Source: Cellulomonas sp. APG4
GTDB lineage: Bacteria > Actinomycetota > Actinomycetes > Actinomycetales > Cellulomonadaceae
Direction of reading: 5' to 3'
Assembly (NCBI RefSeq): GCF_009996735.1
Contig: NZ_JAACYI010000001.1
Coordinates: 318,522-382,521, forward strand
DNA: 64,000 nucleotides
The notes under the pieces are model-generated. The model worked only from the letters and a program-made list of their open reading frames with translations, did not search any database and had not been told where the DNA came from. This document shows positions 27,094-37,311 of this stretch, piece by piece (positions within the stretch are counted from its first letter, which is position 1; the number at the start of each line of letters is the position of its first letter). The translations under genes and the position numbers were made by a program.

Positions 27094-28694
27094 CCGAGCA
27101 GCTCCGCGAGCACACCGGGCAGCGCAAGGGCGACGTCGCCCGCCGTGACCGGGCGGTCCGTGGCCGCCGCACGCCCGTGGACGAGTGCCGCGGCCGCCGC
27201 GCACCGTGCGACCAGGACGGCGCGCTCGTGCGCGTCCGTCGTCCCGTCGTCGGACCATCCCGCCTGCGCCGCCGTGCCCGCGAGCACCGCCCCGAGCACC
27301 CCCGCGAGCACGTCGCCCGCCCCCGCGGTCGCGAGCCAGGGCGACGCGTCGGCCTGGCTCAGCACCTCGGCGCCGACGACGAGCGTCACCGCCCCCTTGA
27401 GCAGGACGGTCGCGCCGGTCCGGCGGTGCGCCTCGGTCGCCCAGCGCAGCGGCTCGGCCTCGACCTGCTCGCGCGCCACGTCGAGGCCCGCGCGCGTGAG
27501 CAGTGCCGCGAGCTCACCGGCGTGCGGCGTGAGCACCACCTCGGGGCCCACCCGTTCGGGGAGCAGGGCGAGCGCACCCGCGTCGACCACCACGGGTGTG
27601 GCGGTCGCCCGCGCCGCGGCGAGCACGTGCGCAACCCTCTCGCGCTGCGTGTCGTCGTCCTCGGCGACACCGGGGCCCACCACCCACGCCTGCACGTGCA
27701 CGTCCGTGTCCTGGCCGGCGACCACCTCGGGGTGGGCCGCGACGACCGCGCCTGCGACCGTCTGCGGCCCGACGTAGCGCACCATGCCGCAGCCCGCACG
27801 CTGCGCCCCCGCGACGGCGAGCACCGCGGCCCCCGGGTAGGCCGCCGAACCCGCGACCACGCCGACGACGCCGCGGGCGTACTTGTGCGACGTCGCACCG
27901 GGTCGTGGCCACAGGGTGGCGACGTCGGGGCCGGCGAGCCGGCGCACCGCCGGCGCGACGTCGAGGTCGGCCAGCACCTCGGTCAGGCCGAGGTCCACCA
28001 CCTCGACGCGGCCGGTCCGGTGCGCCGCGGGCGGCAGCAGGAGCGCCGACTTCCGCACGCCGAACGTCACCGTGCGGTCGGCCGTCAGCACGGGGCCGGC
28101 GACCGTGCCGTCGTCCACACCGACCCCGCTCGGCAGGTCCACGGCCAGCACGGCGGGCCTGAGCCCGCGCGCGGGGCGGCCGCGCGCGCCCGCGTCGTCG
28201 GCTGTCCGGCAGAGGTCCTCGAGCAGCGCGACGATCTCCGCCGCGGGTCCTCGCAGACCGCCGCGCCCTCCGATCCCCAGCAGCCCGTCGAGCACCACGT
28301 CCGCCGCGAAGGCCTCCGCGACCGCGTGGCCCAGCCACACCGGCTCCCCCGGCGCGCCGTCGTCGACCGTGAGCACCCGGCCCCCCGCCGCGCGCAGGGC
28401 CGCCAGGCCACCGTGGTGCACCGCGGCCGACGTCAGCACCGCCGTGGGGCGCACGCCGCGCCGCGCGAGGAGGGCGAGGGCGTGCAGCGCGTCCCCCCCG
28501 TTGCTGCCCGGGCCCACCAGCCCCACCACGGCGCCTCCGACGACGCGGCCCCGCACGGTGCGCACCTCCTCGGCAGCGGCGCGGGCGAGCGCGGTCGCCG
28601 CGGTGTGCATGAGGCCGCCCGTGAACCCGCGCTCGCGGGCGAGCAGCGGCTCCTCGGCGGCGCGGACGGCGGCGGCGTCGTAGCTCTCGATCAC
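27090..28694 (-). CDS. nnr: Bifunctional NAD(P)H-hydrate epimerase / ADP-dependent dehydratase
   Basis: The 534-residue fusion repairs damaged NAD(P)H hydrates. The N-terminal epimerase half carries GPGSNGGDAL (62-70) and AVDLPSGV. The C-terminal ribokinase-fold dehydratase half carries KYARGVVGVVAGS, VLTPHAGELAAL and TAGAGDVLAGVLG. A -10-like CAGGAT ends six bases before GTG 28694. It begins the probable operon nnr, kinase, alr, tsaE, tsaB, rimI, tsaD. Confidence 0.95.
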   Translation of the reverse strand: MIESYDAAAVRAAEEPLLARERGFTGGLMHTAATALARAAAEEVRTVRGRVVGGAVVGLVGPGSNGGDALHALALLARRGVRPTAVLTSAAVHHGGLAALRAAGGRVLTVDDGAPGEPVWLGHAVAEAFAADVVLDGLLGIGGRGGLRGPAAEIVALLEDLCRTADDAGARGRPARGLRPAVLAVDLPSGVGVDDGTVAGPVLTADRTVTFGVRKSALLLPPAAHRTGRVEVVDLGLTEVLADLDVAPAVRRLAGPDVATLWPRPGATSHKYARGVVGVVAGSAAYPGAAVLAVAGAQRAGCGMVRYVGPQTVAGAVVAAHPEVVAGQDTDVHVQAWVVGPGVAEDDDTQRERVAHVLAAARATATPVVVDAGALALLPERVGPEVVLTPHAGELAALLTRAGLDVAREQVEAEPLRWATEAHRRTGATVLLKGAVTLVVGAEVLSQADASPWLATAGAGDVLAGVLGAVLAGTAAQAGWSDDGTTDAHERAVLVARCAAAAALVHGRAAATDRPVTAGDVALALPGVLAELLG

Positions 28695-28799
28695 GGGACC
28701 ATCCTGCCGCGGCGGGGCACGCGGGGCCCGTCACGGCACGTCGCAGCCCGTCACGTCCCGCGCGGGCCGACCCGCGCACGACGCACTAGGTTGGCGGCC

Positions 28800-29792
28800 A
28801 TGCGCTTCGGACTCTTCATCCCGCAGGGCTGGCGGATGGACCTCGCCGGCATCGACCCCTCGCAGCACTGGGCGACCATGCGTTCGCTCGCGGAGCACGC
28901 CGACACCGGCGACGCGTGGGAGTCGGTGTGGGTCTACGACCACTTCCACACCGTGCCCGAGCCCACCGACGACGCGACCCACGAGGCGTGGACCCTCATG
29001 GCCGCCTTCGCCGCCTCGACCTCGCGCGTCCGGCTCGGCCAGATGTGCACGTGCATGGCGTACCGCAACCCGGCCTACCTCGCGAAGGTCGCCGCGACCA
29101 CGGACCTCATCAGCGGCGGCCGGGTCGAGATGGGCATCGGGGCGGGCTGGTACGAGCACGAGTGGCTCGCGTACGGCTACGGCTTCCCGAGCGCCGGTGA
29201 CCGCCTGCGGGCGCTCGACGAGGGTGTGCAGATCATGAAGCAGGCCTGGGAGACCGGCGAGGCGACGCTCGACGGCCGGTTCTACCAGGTCGACGGCGCG
29301 CGCGTGCACCCCCGGCCGCTGCAGCCGGGCGGCATCCCGTTCTGGATCGCCGGCGGCGGCGAGAAGAAGACCCTGCGCATCGCAGCGCAGTACGCCCGGT
29401 ACACGAACTTCGACGGCAGCCCCGAGGGCTTCGCGCACAAGTCCTCGGTGCTCGAGGGGCACTGCCGTGACCTCGGGCGCGACTTCGGCGAGATCACACG
29501 CTCGGCCAACTACAACGTGGTGATCGGGAGCACGCAGGCGGACGTCGACGCGAAGCTCGCGTGGATCGCCGAGCACTACCGCGGGGTCGTGAGCCCGGCC
29601 AAGGCCGAGGAGACGGCGCGGCAGTTCCGCGAGGGCCCGCTGGTCGGCACGCCCGAGCAGGTGGTCGAGAAGCTGCGCCACCTCGAGGGTCTCGGCATGA
29701 CCTACGCGATCACGTACTTCGTCGACGCCGCGTACGACCGCTCGAGCATCGAGCTCTTCGAGCGTGAGGTGATCCCCGCGCTCAAGGGCTGA
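28800..29792 (+). CDS. LLM-class F420-dependent oxidoreductase
   Basis: The 330-residue (beta/alpha)8 protein resembles luciferase-like F420-dependent enzymes: MRFGLFIPQGW, VWVYDHFHT, and GRVEMGIGAGWYEHEWLAYG in overlapping segments. The reaction is not predictable from sequence. A TAGGTT (28787-28792) ends seven bases before the ATG, suggesting a leaderless transcript. It is divergent from nnr and convergent with the YeiH-type gene. Confidence 0.9.
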   Translation: MRFGLFIPQGWRMDLAGIDPSQHWATMRSLAEHADTGDAWESVWVYDHFHTVPEPTDDATHEAWTLMAAFAASTSRVRLGQMCTCMAYRNPAYLAKVAATTDLISGGRVEMGIGAGWYEHEWLAYGYGFPSAGDRLRALDEGVQIMKQAWETGEATLDGRFYQVDGARVHPRPLQPGGIPFWIAGGGEKKTLRIAAQYARYTNFDGSPEGFAHKSSVLEGHCRDLGRDFGEITRSANYNVVIGSTQADVDAKLAWIAEHYRGVVSPAKAEETARQFREGPLVGTPEQVVEKLRHLEGLGMTYAITYFVDAAYDRSSIELFEREVIPALKG

Positions 29793-29820
29793 GCGCAGCC
29801 CCTCCCGGTCCGCCGCCGGA

Positions 29821-30870
29821 TCAGAGCAGACCGGTGGCGGCCTGGAGGGCGAGGCTGCTGCCCGCGACGGCCAGGGCCAGGAGACCGCCGAGCGCGAGCG
29901 GACGCCAGCCCGCGCGACGCAGGCCCTCGACCGGGGTGAGCAGCCCCACGCCCGCCATCGCGACGGCGGTGAGCAGACGCGCGAGCCAGGCGATCGGCGA
30001 CTGCCAGGACCCGGGCACCACACCCGTGCTGTTCACCGCGGTCGCGACGAGGAAGAGCACGAGGAACGGCGGCACGAGCCGCCACCAGCGCACCTCTCGC
30101 GTCCCCTCGTCGTCCACGGCCCGCATCCTGCGCCGCTCCCCGACGGCGAGCCCGATCGCGATCGGCACGATCGCGAGCGTCCGGGTGAGCTTGACCACCA
30201 CGGCCACGCCCAGCGCCGTCGCTCCGTAGGCCGTGCCGGCGGCCACGACCGACGAGGTGTCGTTGATGGCCGTGCCCGCCCACAGCCCGAAGGCCTCCTG
30301 CGAGAGACCGAGCCACGAGCCGATCACGGGGAAGAGCAGCGCCCCGAGGGCGTTGAACACGAAGATCGTCGTCAGGGCGGTCGCGACGGCTATCTCGGAC
30401 GCACCGATCACCGCACTCGTCGTCGCGATCGCCGACGCCCCGCAGATGCCCGTGCCGACGCCGACGAGGGTGCGCACCTGGTGGTCGAGGCCGAGCGCCC
30501 GGCCCAGGACCGCACCGCCGACGAGCGCCACCGCGAGGGTTCCGACGAGCACCGGGAAGGACTCCCGCCCCGTGGCGGCGACCTGCGCGAGAGACAGCCC
30601 GAGCCCGAGCAGGACGACGGCGGCCTGGAGCACCACCTTGGACGCGACGCGCGCTCCCGGGACGACGTGCGTCACGCCACCGCCCCGGCGCACCAGCACC
30701 TCGCGCAGCACCACACCCAGCACCAGCGCGAGCACCGGGCCGCCGAGCGTCGGCCACGGCACCGCGACCAGCGTCGCGGCGCCACCGACGGCGCCCGCGG
30801 TGGCCAGGCCCGGGCCAGGCCGCTCGGCAGGCGCGCGCCGTGCCACCGACCGTGCGTCCTCGTCAGCCAT
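29821..30870 (-). CDS. YeiH/UPF0324 family putative sulfate (sulfur-compound) exporter
   Basis: The 349-residue membrane protein has about ten hydrophobic segments. It also has the family motifs RVASKVVLQAAVVLLGLGLS, VGVGTGICGASAIA and TAINDTSSVVAAG (given in parts). YeiH-type proteins are annotated as sulfate exporters on indirect evidence. ATG 30870 is preferred over GTG 30888. It lies after acpS on the same strand with a 57-base gap. Confidence 0.87.
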   Translation of the reverse strand: MADEDARSVARRAPAERPGPGLATAGAVGGAATLVAVPWPTLGGPVLALVLGVVLREVLVRRGGGVTHVVPGARVASKVVLQAAVVLLGLGLSLAQVAATGRESFPVLVGTLAVALVGGAVLGRALGLDHQVRTLVGVGTGICGASAIATTSAVIGASEIAVATALTTIFVFNALGALLFPVIGSWLGLSQEAFGLWAGTAINDTSSVVAAGTAYGATALGVAVVVKLTRTLAIVPIAIGLAVGERRRMRAVDDEGTREVRWWRLVPPFLVLFLVATAVNSTGVVPGSWQSPIAWLARLLTAVAMAGVGLLTPVEGLRRAGWRPLALGGLLALAVAGSSLALQAATGLL

Positions 30871-30927
30871 TGTCCGGCGGTGCCTCACGCACGGGTCACG
30901 AGATCGCCCGCGACCGTCCGACCGGCG

Positions 30928-31296
30928 TCACCGGACGTCCCGCTCGGCCACCGCCACGGCCGAGGCGATACCGGCGTCGTGCGACAGGGACAGGTGGAAC
31001 CGGTCGATGCCGAGCGCGCTCGCGCGCGCCGCGACGGTCCCCCGGATCTCGACCTCGGGTGGCCCACCGACGACCCGGCGGACGGTCGCGTCGTGCCACT
31101 CGAGGTCGCCGGGGGCACCGAGGGCCTTGGCGATCGCCTCCTTGGCGGCGAACCGCGCGGCGAGGGACGTCGGGGGCACGTCACGCTCCTGGGGGGTGAA
31201 GAGCTTCTCCACCAGGCGCGGGGCGCGTTCGAGTGTCGCCAGGAACCGGGCCACGTCGACGACGTCGATCCCCACCCCGACGATCACGCCGGACAC
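30928..31296 (-). CDS. acpS: Holo-[acyl-carrier-protein] synthase
   Basis: The 122-residue AcpS transfers 4'-phosphopantetheine from CoA to acyl carrier protein. The Mg ligand motif [12 protein letters not shown] (7-18) and [15 protein letters not shown] are intact, as is [17 protein letters not shown] 31296 starts 30 bases after the glmS stop, a common actinobacterial order. Confidence 0.96.
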   Translation of the reverse strand: MSGVIVGVGIDVVDVARFLATLERAPRLVEKLFTPQERDVPPTSLAARFAAKEAIAKALGAPGDLEWHDATVRRVVGGPPEVEIRGTVAARASALGIDRFHLSLSHDAGIASAVAVAERDVR

Positions 31297-31326
31297 TCCC
31301 CGATCAGGCTCCCGCGGCGCACCGGG

Positions 31327-33192
31327 TCACTCGACCGTGACGGACTTGGCCAGGTTGCGCGGCTGGTCGACGTCGAGCCCCTTGGCCGTCGCGAGCTCCA
31401 TCGCGAAGATCTGCAGCGGGACCACCGAGACCAGCGGGGCCAGCAGCACGGGCGTCTGCGGCACGTAGAACACCTCGTCGGCGAACGGCAGCACGTCGCT
31501 GTCGCCCTCCTCCGCGATGACGAGCGTGCGCGCACCGCGGGCCCGGATCTCCTGGATGTTCGAGATGACCTTGCTGTGCAGCGAGTCACGGCCGCGCGGG
31601 GACGGCACGATGATGAAGACCGCCTGCCCCTCCTCGATCAGGGCGATCGGGCCGTGCTTGAGCTCACCCGCGGCGAAGCCCTCCGCGTGGATGTACGCGA
31701 GCTCCTTGAGCTTGAGGGCGCCCTCCATCGCGACGGGGTAGCCCACGTGCCGGCCCAGGAACAGCACCGAGGCGACATCCGCCATCGACCGTGCGACCTC
31801 GCGCACGTGACCCGCGCCGTCGATCACGGCCTGGATCTTCTCGGGCAGCTCGCGCAGCGCGTCGAGCATCTCGGCGATCTCGTCCGGGAACTTCGTGCCG
31901 CGCAGCTGCGCGAGGTACAGGCCGAGCAGGTAGGCCGCCGTGATCTGCGCGAGGAACGCCTTGGTCGAGGCGACCGCGACCTCGGGGCCGGCGTGCGTGT
32001 AGAGCACCGCGTCGGACTCGCGCGGGATGGTCGAGCCATGGGTGTTGACGATCGCGAGGACGGTCGCGCCCTGCTCACGCGCGTGCCGGACGGCCATGAG
32101 CGTGTCCATGGTCTCGCCCGACTGCGACACGGCCACGACGAGCGTCTTGGAGTTGACGATCGGGTCCCGGTAGCGGAACTCGTGGGCGAGCTCGACCTCG
32201 ACGGGGATGCGGCACCAGTGCTCGATCGCGTACTTGGCGACCTGGCCCGCGTAGGCGGCGGTGCCGCACGCGATGACGATGATCTTGTCGACCTGACGCA
32301 GCACGGCCTCGTCGACGCGCAGGTCGTCGAGCACCAGCCGGCCCGTGGTGTCCGTGCGCCCCAGCAGGGTGTCCGCGACCGCGTGCGGCTGGTCGTGGAT
32401 CTCCTTGTCCATGAACGAGCCGAAGCCGCCCTTCTCGGCGGCCGCGGCGTCCCAGTCCACGGTGAACCGACGGGCCTCGACCGGGTTCCCGTCGAAGTCG
32501 GTCACCGAGACCGTGGTGGGGGTGATCGTGACCACCTGGTCCTGCCCGAGCTCGAGCGCCTCGCGCGTGTGGGCGATGAACGCCGCGACGTCCGAGCCCA
32601 GGTAGTTCTCGCCGTCACCGAGACCGACGACGAGGGGAGAGTCGTGCCGGGCACCCACGACGACGTCGGGCGCGTCGACGTGCACCGCGAGCAGGGTGAA
32701 CGTCCCATGGAGGCGACGCGCGACCGAGCGCAGGGCCTCGGTCAGGTCGGGCGTCGTCGCGTAGGCGGCCGCGACCAGGTGGGCGACGACCTCGGTGTCC
32801 GTCTCCGAGGTCAGCGTGACACCCGCGGCCTCGAGCTCGGCTCGCAGCTCGGCGAAGTTCTCGATGATGCCGTTGTGGATGACGGCGAGCGCGCCGTCCT
32901 CCGAGAGGTGCGGGTGGGCGTTGACGTCGGTGGGCGCCCCGTGGGTCGCCCACCGCGTGTGCCCGATCGCCGCGGTGGCGGCGGGGAGCGGGGTGGCCTC
33001 GAGCTCGGCCGCGAGGTTCGCGAGCTTGCCCGCCTTCTTCGCCGTCGCGAGGGCCCGTCCCTCCTGGGGCACCAGCGCGACGCCGGCGGAGTCGTACCCG
33101 CGGTACTCGAGGCGCTTGAGTCCCCCCATGACGACCTCGAGCGGACGACCGTTGGCCTGCTGGGCACCGACGTACCCGACGATTCCACACAT
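31327..33192 (-). CDS. glmS: Glucosamine-6-phosphate synthase (isomerising)
   Basis: The 621-residue enzyme makes glucosamine 6-phosphate from fructose 6-phosphate and glutamine. Cys2 (MCGIVGYVG) is the glutaminase nucleophile. Two SIS domains at about 300-600 hold the isomerase active site, and the C-terminus ends DQPRNLAKSVTVE. A TAGACT -10-like box ends seven bases before the ATG and no ribosome-binding site is seen, so the mRNA is probably leaderless. No glmS ribozyme is present. It feeds GlmM, encoded 2.6 kb away. Confidence 0.97.
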   Translation of the reverse strand: MCGIVGYVGAQQANGRPLEVVMGGLKRLEYRGYDSAGVALVPQEGRALATAKKAGKLANLAAELEATPLPAATAAIGHTRWATHGAPTDVNAHPHLSEDGALAVIHNGIIENFAELRAELEAAGVTLTSETDTEVVAHLVAAAYATTPDLTEALRSVARRLHGTFTLLAVHVDAPDVVVGARHDSPLVVGLGDGENYLGSDVAAFIAHTREALELGQDQVVTITPTTVSVTDFDGNPVEARRFTVDWDAAAAEKGGFGSFMDKEIHDQPHAVADTLLGRTDTTGRLVLDDLRVDEAVLRQVDKIIVIACGTAAYAGQVAKYAIEHWCRIPVEVELAHEFRYRDPIVNSKTLVVAVSQSGETMDTLMAVRHAREQGATVLAIVNTHGSTIPRESDAVLYTHAGPEVAVASTKAFLAQITAAYLLGLYLAQLRGTKFPDEIAEMLDALRELPEKIQAVIDGAGHVREVARSMADVASVLFLGRHVGYPVAMEGALKLKELAYIHAEGFAAGELKHGPIALIEEGQAVFIIVPSPRGRDSLHSKVISNIQEIRARGARTLVIAEEGDSDVLPFADEVFYVPQTPVLLAPLVSVVPLQIFAMELATAKGLDVDQPRNLAKSVTVE

Positions 33193-33245
33193 GGCGGCGA
33201 GTCTAGTTGCTCGGGCGGGCGGCCACGGGCCCGGGCCTCGTCGGG

Positions 33246-33251
33246 CAGAAT
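33246..33251 (+). promoter_or_regulatory. -10 element of coaA (leaderless)
   Basis: CAGAAT ends six bases before GTG 33258. No clear -35 or ribosome-binding site is present. Confidence 0.5.
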
Positions 33252-33257
33252 GCTCGC

Positions 33258-34211
33258 GTGCCCTCCGCCGACCTCGTGCCGTCGACGCCGTACGTCGACC
33301 TCGACCGCGAGGCATGGAGCCGGCTCTCGGCCTCGACCCCTCTCCCCCTGACGGATGCGGACGTCGAGCACCTGCGCGGGCTCGGCGACCCGGTGGACCT
33401 GGCCGAGGTCGACGCCGTGTACCGACCGCTGTCGCGGCTGCTCAACCTCTACGTGACCGCGACCGGCGCGCTCCACGAGGCGTCGTCGACCTTCCTCGGC
33501 GAGGCCGCCGCCCGCACGCCGTACGTGATCGGCATCGCCGGCTCTGTCGCCGTCGGCAAGTCGACGACCGCTCGCGTGCTCCGCGAGCTGCTCGCCCGCT
33601 GGCCGGAGACGCCCCGGGTCGAGCTGGTCACGACCGACGGGTTCCTGCTGCCGAACGCAGAGCTCGCCCGGCGCGGGCTCATGGAGCGCAAGGGCTTCCC
33701 GGAGTCCTACGACCGGCGCGCGCTCCTGCGCTTCCTGGCCGCCGTCAAGGCCGGCCGTCCCGAGGTGCGCGCACCCGTCTACTCGCACCTCTCCTACGAC
33801 ATCGTGCCGGGTGAGCACGTCGTCGTGCGACGGCCGGACGTGCTGGTGGTCGAGGGTCTCAACGTCCTCCAGCCGGCGCGCCCCACCGCCGTGGGCGGCT
33901 CGAGCCTCGCCGTCAGCGACTTCTTCGACTTCTCGATCTACGTCGACGCGCGCACGGACGACGTGCGCCAGTGGTACGTCGACCGCTTCCTGTCCCTGCG
34001 GCACTCGGCGTTCGCCGACCCGGGCTCGTACTTCCACCGGTACGCGTCGCTCGACGACGACGAGGCCATCACCACGGCCGAGCGCATCTGGGACACGATC
34101 AACGCGCCCAACCTCGAGCAGAACATCCTGCCCACGCGGGGCCGCGCCACGCTCGTGCTGCGCAAGGGCCGTGACCACGCGGTCGAGCGCGTGCGCCTGC
34201 GCAAGCTCTGA
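33258..34211 (+). CDS. coaA: Type I pantothenate kinase
   Basis: The 317-residue CoaA phosphorylates pantothenate, the first step of CoA synthesis. Walker A GSVAVGKS is at 95-102, followed by [20 protein letters not shown] and the [11 protein letters not shown] stretch. The start is GTG 33258, which lies exactly where transcription from CAGAAT (33246-33251) would begin. It is divergent from glmS with 65 bases between them. Confidence 0.96.
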   Translation: MPSADLVPSTPYVDLDREAWSRLSASTPLPLTDADVEHLRGLGDPVDLAEVDAVYRPLSRLLNLYVTATGALHEASSTFLGEAAARTPYVIGIAGSVAVGKSTTARVLRELLARWPETPRVELVTTDGFLLPNAELARRGLMERKGFPESYDRRALLRFLAAVKAGRPEVRAPVYSHLSYDIVPGEHVVVRRPDVLVVEGLNVLQPARPTAVGGSSLAVSDFFDFSIYVDARTDDVRQWYVDRFLSLRHSAFADPGSYFHRYASLDDDEAITTAERIWDTINAPNLEQNILPTRGRATLVLRKGRDHAVERVRLRKL

Positions 34212-34220
34212 GAGCCGGTC

Positions 34221-34967
34221 TCAGCGCGGCGGTGCGCCGGCCTCGGCGGGGGCCGGGTCGACGTCGGTGACGACACCCGGGGCGAGCAGCGGCACGCCGT
34301 CGTCGGGCCCCTCGGTCAGGCCTCCGGCCGGGGCGTCCGGGACCACTCCTCGTCGCCCCCGGCGGCCCCGCAGCACCCGCTTGACCACCGGGTCGATCAG
34401 CGTCCCGAGCAGCAGACCACCCGCGACACCCACGACGACCGCGAGCAGCGGGTGCTCCTTGAGCCACACCCCCGCACCGATGCCCAGGAGCACCGAGTAC
34501 ACGGACCAGGTGACGGCCGCGATCGCCGCGAGCACGGTGAACCGCGTGCGGCTGAAGCCGACGGCGCCTGCCGTCATGTTCACCGCGACACGACCGATCG
34601 GCACGTACCGCGCAGCGATGATGAAGGCGGCTCCCCTGTCGGCGAGCGCGCGCTCGGCCCAGCCGAGCGCGGCCTGCGCTCGACGGCCCTGCATGAAGCG
34701 CAGGCTGCGCACCGGGATCCGCTGCCCGATCGAGTAGGCGATCTGGTCGCCCGTGAACGCGCCCGCGGCGGCGACCGCACCGAGCACCCAGAAGTTGGGC
34801 TCCCCGCTCGAGACCGAGAGCGCGGCGAGCGCGATGATGACGCTCTCGCTCGGGATCGGCGGGAAGAACCCGTCGATCGTCGCGAACGCGTACAGCGCCA
34901 CGAACACCCAGGGTGAGCCCGCGAGCGCGATCACCCACGAGGTGAGCGCCGTCAGCAGCTCCTCCAC
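34221..34967 (-). CDS. DedA-family membrane protein
   Basis: The 248-residue protein has four to five membrane helices and the DedA/VTT signatures: YAFATIDGFFPPIPSESVI, AGAFTGDQIAYSIG, and IAARYVPIGRVAVNMTAGAVGF in parts. DedA proteins act in membrane lipid scrambling and undecaprenyl-phosphate or phospholipid homeostasis. A Pro/Ala-rich cytoplasmic tail follows. GTG 34967 has a GGAGAT ribosome-binding site. The 230 bases upstream, to def, hold no gene or clear promoter. Confidence 0.93.
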   Translation of the reverse strand: MEELLTALTSWVIALAGSPWVFVALYAFATIDGFFPPIPSESVIIALAALSVSSGEPNFWVLGAVAAAGAFTGDQIAYSIGQRIPVRSLRFMQGRRAQAALGWAERALADRGAAFIIAARYVPIGRVAVNMTAGAVGFSRTRFTVLAAIAAVTWSVYSVLLGIGAGVWLKEHPLLAVVVGVAGGLLLGTLIDPVVKRVLRGRRGRRGVVPDAPAGGLTEGPDDGVPLLAPGVVTDVDPAPAEAGAPPR

Positions 34968-35197
34968 CAGATCTCCTGCTCGTCGGCGCCGCGGTGACGG
35001 CGATCGGCTGCGGCCGGTCGGCCGAGAACCACGCTAGGGGACCGCGGTGGCCGGGCGACATGGGGATTTCCCCCCATCCGTACCCTGGGACCACCCCGAC
35101 CGGGTTCGAGCTCGATCCTCGCGCACCGCCGGGCACGCGACGTCCGTCGGACGGATGAACATCTCGTGACGCACGTCCACCCATGGGAGGGGGTGCC

Positions 35198-35830
35198 CTA
35201 CGGGAGCGGGAACCCGAGGGTGCGTGCCGCGCGCTCGGCCGTGACGTCGGCCCAGCGCTGGGCATTGGTCGGCCCCACGAGGGAGCGCATGTGGGCGCGG
35301 TCGACGTAGAGGGTCCCGCGCAGGTGGTCGGTCTCGTGCTGGACGATCCGCGCCGGCCAGCCCACGAGCTCCTCGTCGAGCGCGGCGCCCGTCTCGTCCT
35401 GGCCCGTGAGCCGCACCCGCCGCCAGCGCGGGGTCACGGCCTGCCACCCCTCGACGCTGAGGCAGCCCTCGTAGAAACCCACCCGCTCGTCACCCACCGG
35501 CTCGTAGTGGGGGTTCACGAGCACGCGGAACGGGACGGGGGTGCGCTCGCGCGCGGTCGCGTACTCGTCGTCCGCGGGCCAGGTGTCCTCGACCACGGCG
35601 AGCGCGAGGCCCAGGCCCACCTGGGGAGCGGCGAGCCCCACGCCGGGCGCGGCGAGCATCGTCTCCCGCATGGTGCGGAGCAGCTCCGCGAGGAGCGCGT
35701 CGTCGAGCTCCCCGTCGTAGGGCGTCGCGGGTGCGCGCAGCACCGGGTCGCCGGCCTGGACGATCGGCAACGGACGCGGGCCGGCCAGGAGCTGCTCGAC
35801 CCGGGCCCGGACCTCGGCGGGACCCGTCAC
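35198..35830 (-). CDS. def: Peptide deformylase
   Basis: Def removes the formyl group from nascent N-termini. All three motifs are present: [10 protein letters not shown] (63-72), EGCLSVEG with metal ligand Cys123, and HETDH (165-169) with two His ligands and the catalytic Glu. At 210 residues it is slightly longer than E. coli Def. Its GTG overlaps the glmM stop (GTGA). Confidence 0.97.
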   Translation of the reverse strand: MTGPAEVRARVEQLLAGPRPLPIVQAGDPVLRAPATPYDGELDDALLAELLRTMRETMLAAPGVGLAAPQVGLGLALAVVEDTWPADDEYATARERTPVPFRVLVNPHYEPVGDERVGFYEGCLSVEGWQAVTPRWRRVRLTGQDETGAALDEELVGWPARIVQHETDHLRGTLYVDRAHMRSLVGPTNAQRWADVTAERAARTLGFPLP

Positions 35831-37176
35831 AGCGCGAGGTGGGTCTTGACCACCCCGGCGAGGCGGTCGGCGACCTGCTCCGCGCGGTCCTGCTGCGCGG
35901 CCTCGACCATGACGCGGACGACGGGCTCGGTGCCCGAAGGACGCAGCAGCACCCGCCCCTCGCGGCCCAGCTCGGCCTCGGCGTCGGCGACAGCGCTCAG
36001 CACGGCGTCGTCGCTGGTGGCGCGCGTGCGGTCGACCCCCGACACGTTGACGAGCACCTGCGGGAGCCTGCGCACGGCCCCGGCGAGGTCGGCCAGGCTG
36101 CGCGAGGTCTGCGCGACGCGCGCCGCGAGCTGGAGCGCGGTCAGCGTGCCGTCCCCGGTCGTCGCGTGCTCGGCCAGGATCAGGTGCCCGGACTGCTCAC
36201 CACCCAGGCTGTAGCCGTGCGCGCGCATCTCCTCGAGCACGTAGCGGTCCCCGACCCCCGTCTGCACGGTGCGCACACCCGCGTCGGCCATCGCCAGCTG
36301 GAGGCCGAGGTTGCTCATCACCGTGGTGACGAGGGTGTCCTGGGCCAGCTCACCGCGCTCCTTGAGCGCGACCGCGAGGATCCCCATGATCTGGTCGCCG
36401 TCGACGAGCGCGCCGGCCGCGTCGACCGCGAGGCACCTGTCGGCGTCGCCGTCGAGCGCGACGCCGAGGTGCGCGCCGGCCGCGACGACGGCGGCCTGGA
36501 GCTGCTCGGGGTGGGTCGACCCGCACTTCTCGTTGATGTTGCGACCGTCGGGCGACGCGTTGATGACCACGACGTCCGCCCCCGCGGCGCGCAGGGCGGC
36601 CGGTGCGACCTCGCTGGCCGCGCCATTGGCGCAGTCGATCGCGATGCGCAGCCCGTCGAGCTGCGCGGGGAGCGTCCCCACGAGGTGCTCGACGTACGTC
36701 GAGCCCGCCATGCCGACGTCCTGGGTGATGCGGCCGACGGCGGCGCCCGTGGGACGGTCCCAGGGCTCACGCATGCGGGCCTCGATCGCGTCCTCGACGT
36801 CGTCGGGGAGCTTGTGGCCGCCACGCGTGAAGAACTTGATGCCGTTGTCCGGCATCGGGTTGTGCGACGCCGAGAGCATGACGCCCAGATCCACCTCGAG
36901 CGCGCCCGTCAGGTGCGCGACACCGGGGGTGGGCAGCACACCGACGTTCACGACGTCGACACCGGCGCTCGCGAGGCCTGCGGCGACCGCGGCCGAGAGG
37001 AACTCGCCCGACGCCCGCGGGTCGCGACCGATCACCGCGCGCGGACGGTGTCCCTCGAACGCGCCTGACGCGCCGAGCACGTGGGCCGCCGCGACGGCGA
37101 CGTCCAGCGCGAGCTCGGCCGTGACGTCACGGTTGGCGACGCCGCGCACTCCGTCGGTTCCGAAAAGCCGACCCAT
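35827..37176 (-). CDS. glmM: Phosphoglucosamine mutase
   Basis: The 449-residue mutase converts glucosamine 6-phosphate to the 1-phosphate for UDP-GlcNAc. The phosphoserine loop is MLSASHNP (Ser104), the metal loop DGDADR, and the phosphate-binding loop RPSGTEP. ATG 37176 follows GAGGAGG. It lies downstream of rplM-rpsI, as in other actinobacteria, after a terminator. Confidence 0.98.
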   Translation of the reverse strand: MGRLFGTDGVRGVANRDVTAELALDVAVAAAHVLGASGAFEGHRPRAVIGRDPRASGEFLSAAVAAGLASAGVDVVNVGVLPTPGVAHLTGALEVDLGVMLSASHNPMPDNGIKFFTRGGHKLPDDVEDAIEARMREPWDRPTGAAVGRITQDVGMAGSTYVEHLVGTLPAQLDGLRIAIDCANGAASEVAPAALRAAGADVVVINASPDGRNINEKCGSTHPEQLQAAVVAAGAHLGVALDGDADRCLAVDAAGALVDGDQIMGILAVALKERGELAQDTLVTTVMSNLGLQLAMADAGVRTVQTGVGDRYVLEEMRAHGYSLGGEQSGHLILAEHATTGDGTLTALQLAARVAQTSRSLADLAGAVRRLPQVLVNVSGVDRTRATSDDAVLSAVADAEAELGREGRVLLRPSGTEPVVRVMVEAAQQDRAEQVADRLAGVVKTHLAL

Positions 37177-37258
37177 GGGTCCTCCTCGTCTCGCCCCCGT
37201 GCGGGACGTCGGCTGGCGCCGCACGCTCCGAGGAGGCCTGCCTGCTCCGGACGGCCGA

Positions 37259-37287
37259 ACGGCCCCGATGGTGACCATCGGGGCCGT
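37259..37287 (-). terminator. Terminator after rpsI
   Basis: Fourteen-base arms (37259-37272 and 37274-37287) around one central base begin 25 bases after the rpsI stop. The stem uncouples rplM-rpsI from glmM-def. Confidence 0.85.
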
Positions 37288-37311
37288 CGGTCGAGATCGA
37301 CGCTGCGTGGA

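Noticed and set aside
33193-33257. glmS ribozyme or riboswitch
   Set aside because: Only about 65 bases lie before glmS, which also holds the coaA start region. There is no room for the known ribozyme and the start looks leaderless.
30481-33351. 956-residue plus-strand open frame opposite acpS-glmS
   Set aside because: It is an antisense frame kept open by high GC. The minus strand encodes complete AcpS and GlmS with all motifs, and the plus-strand product is low-complexity His/Arg/Asp sequence.
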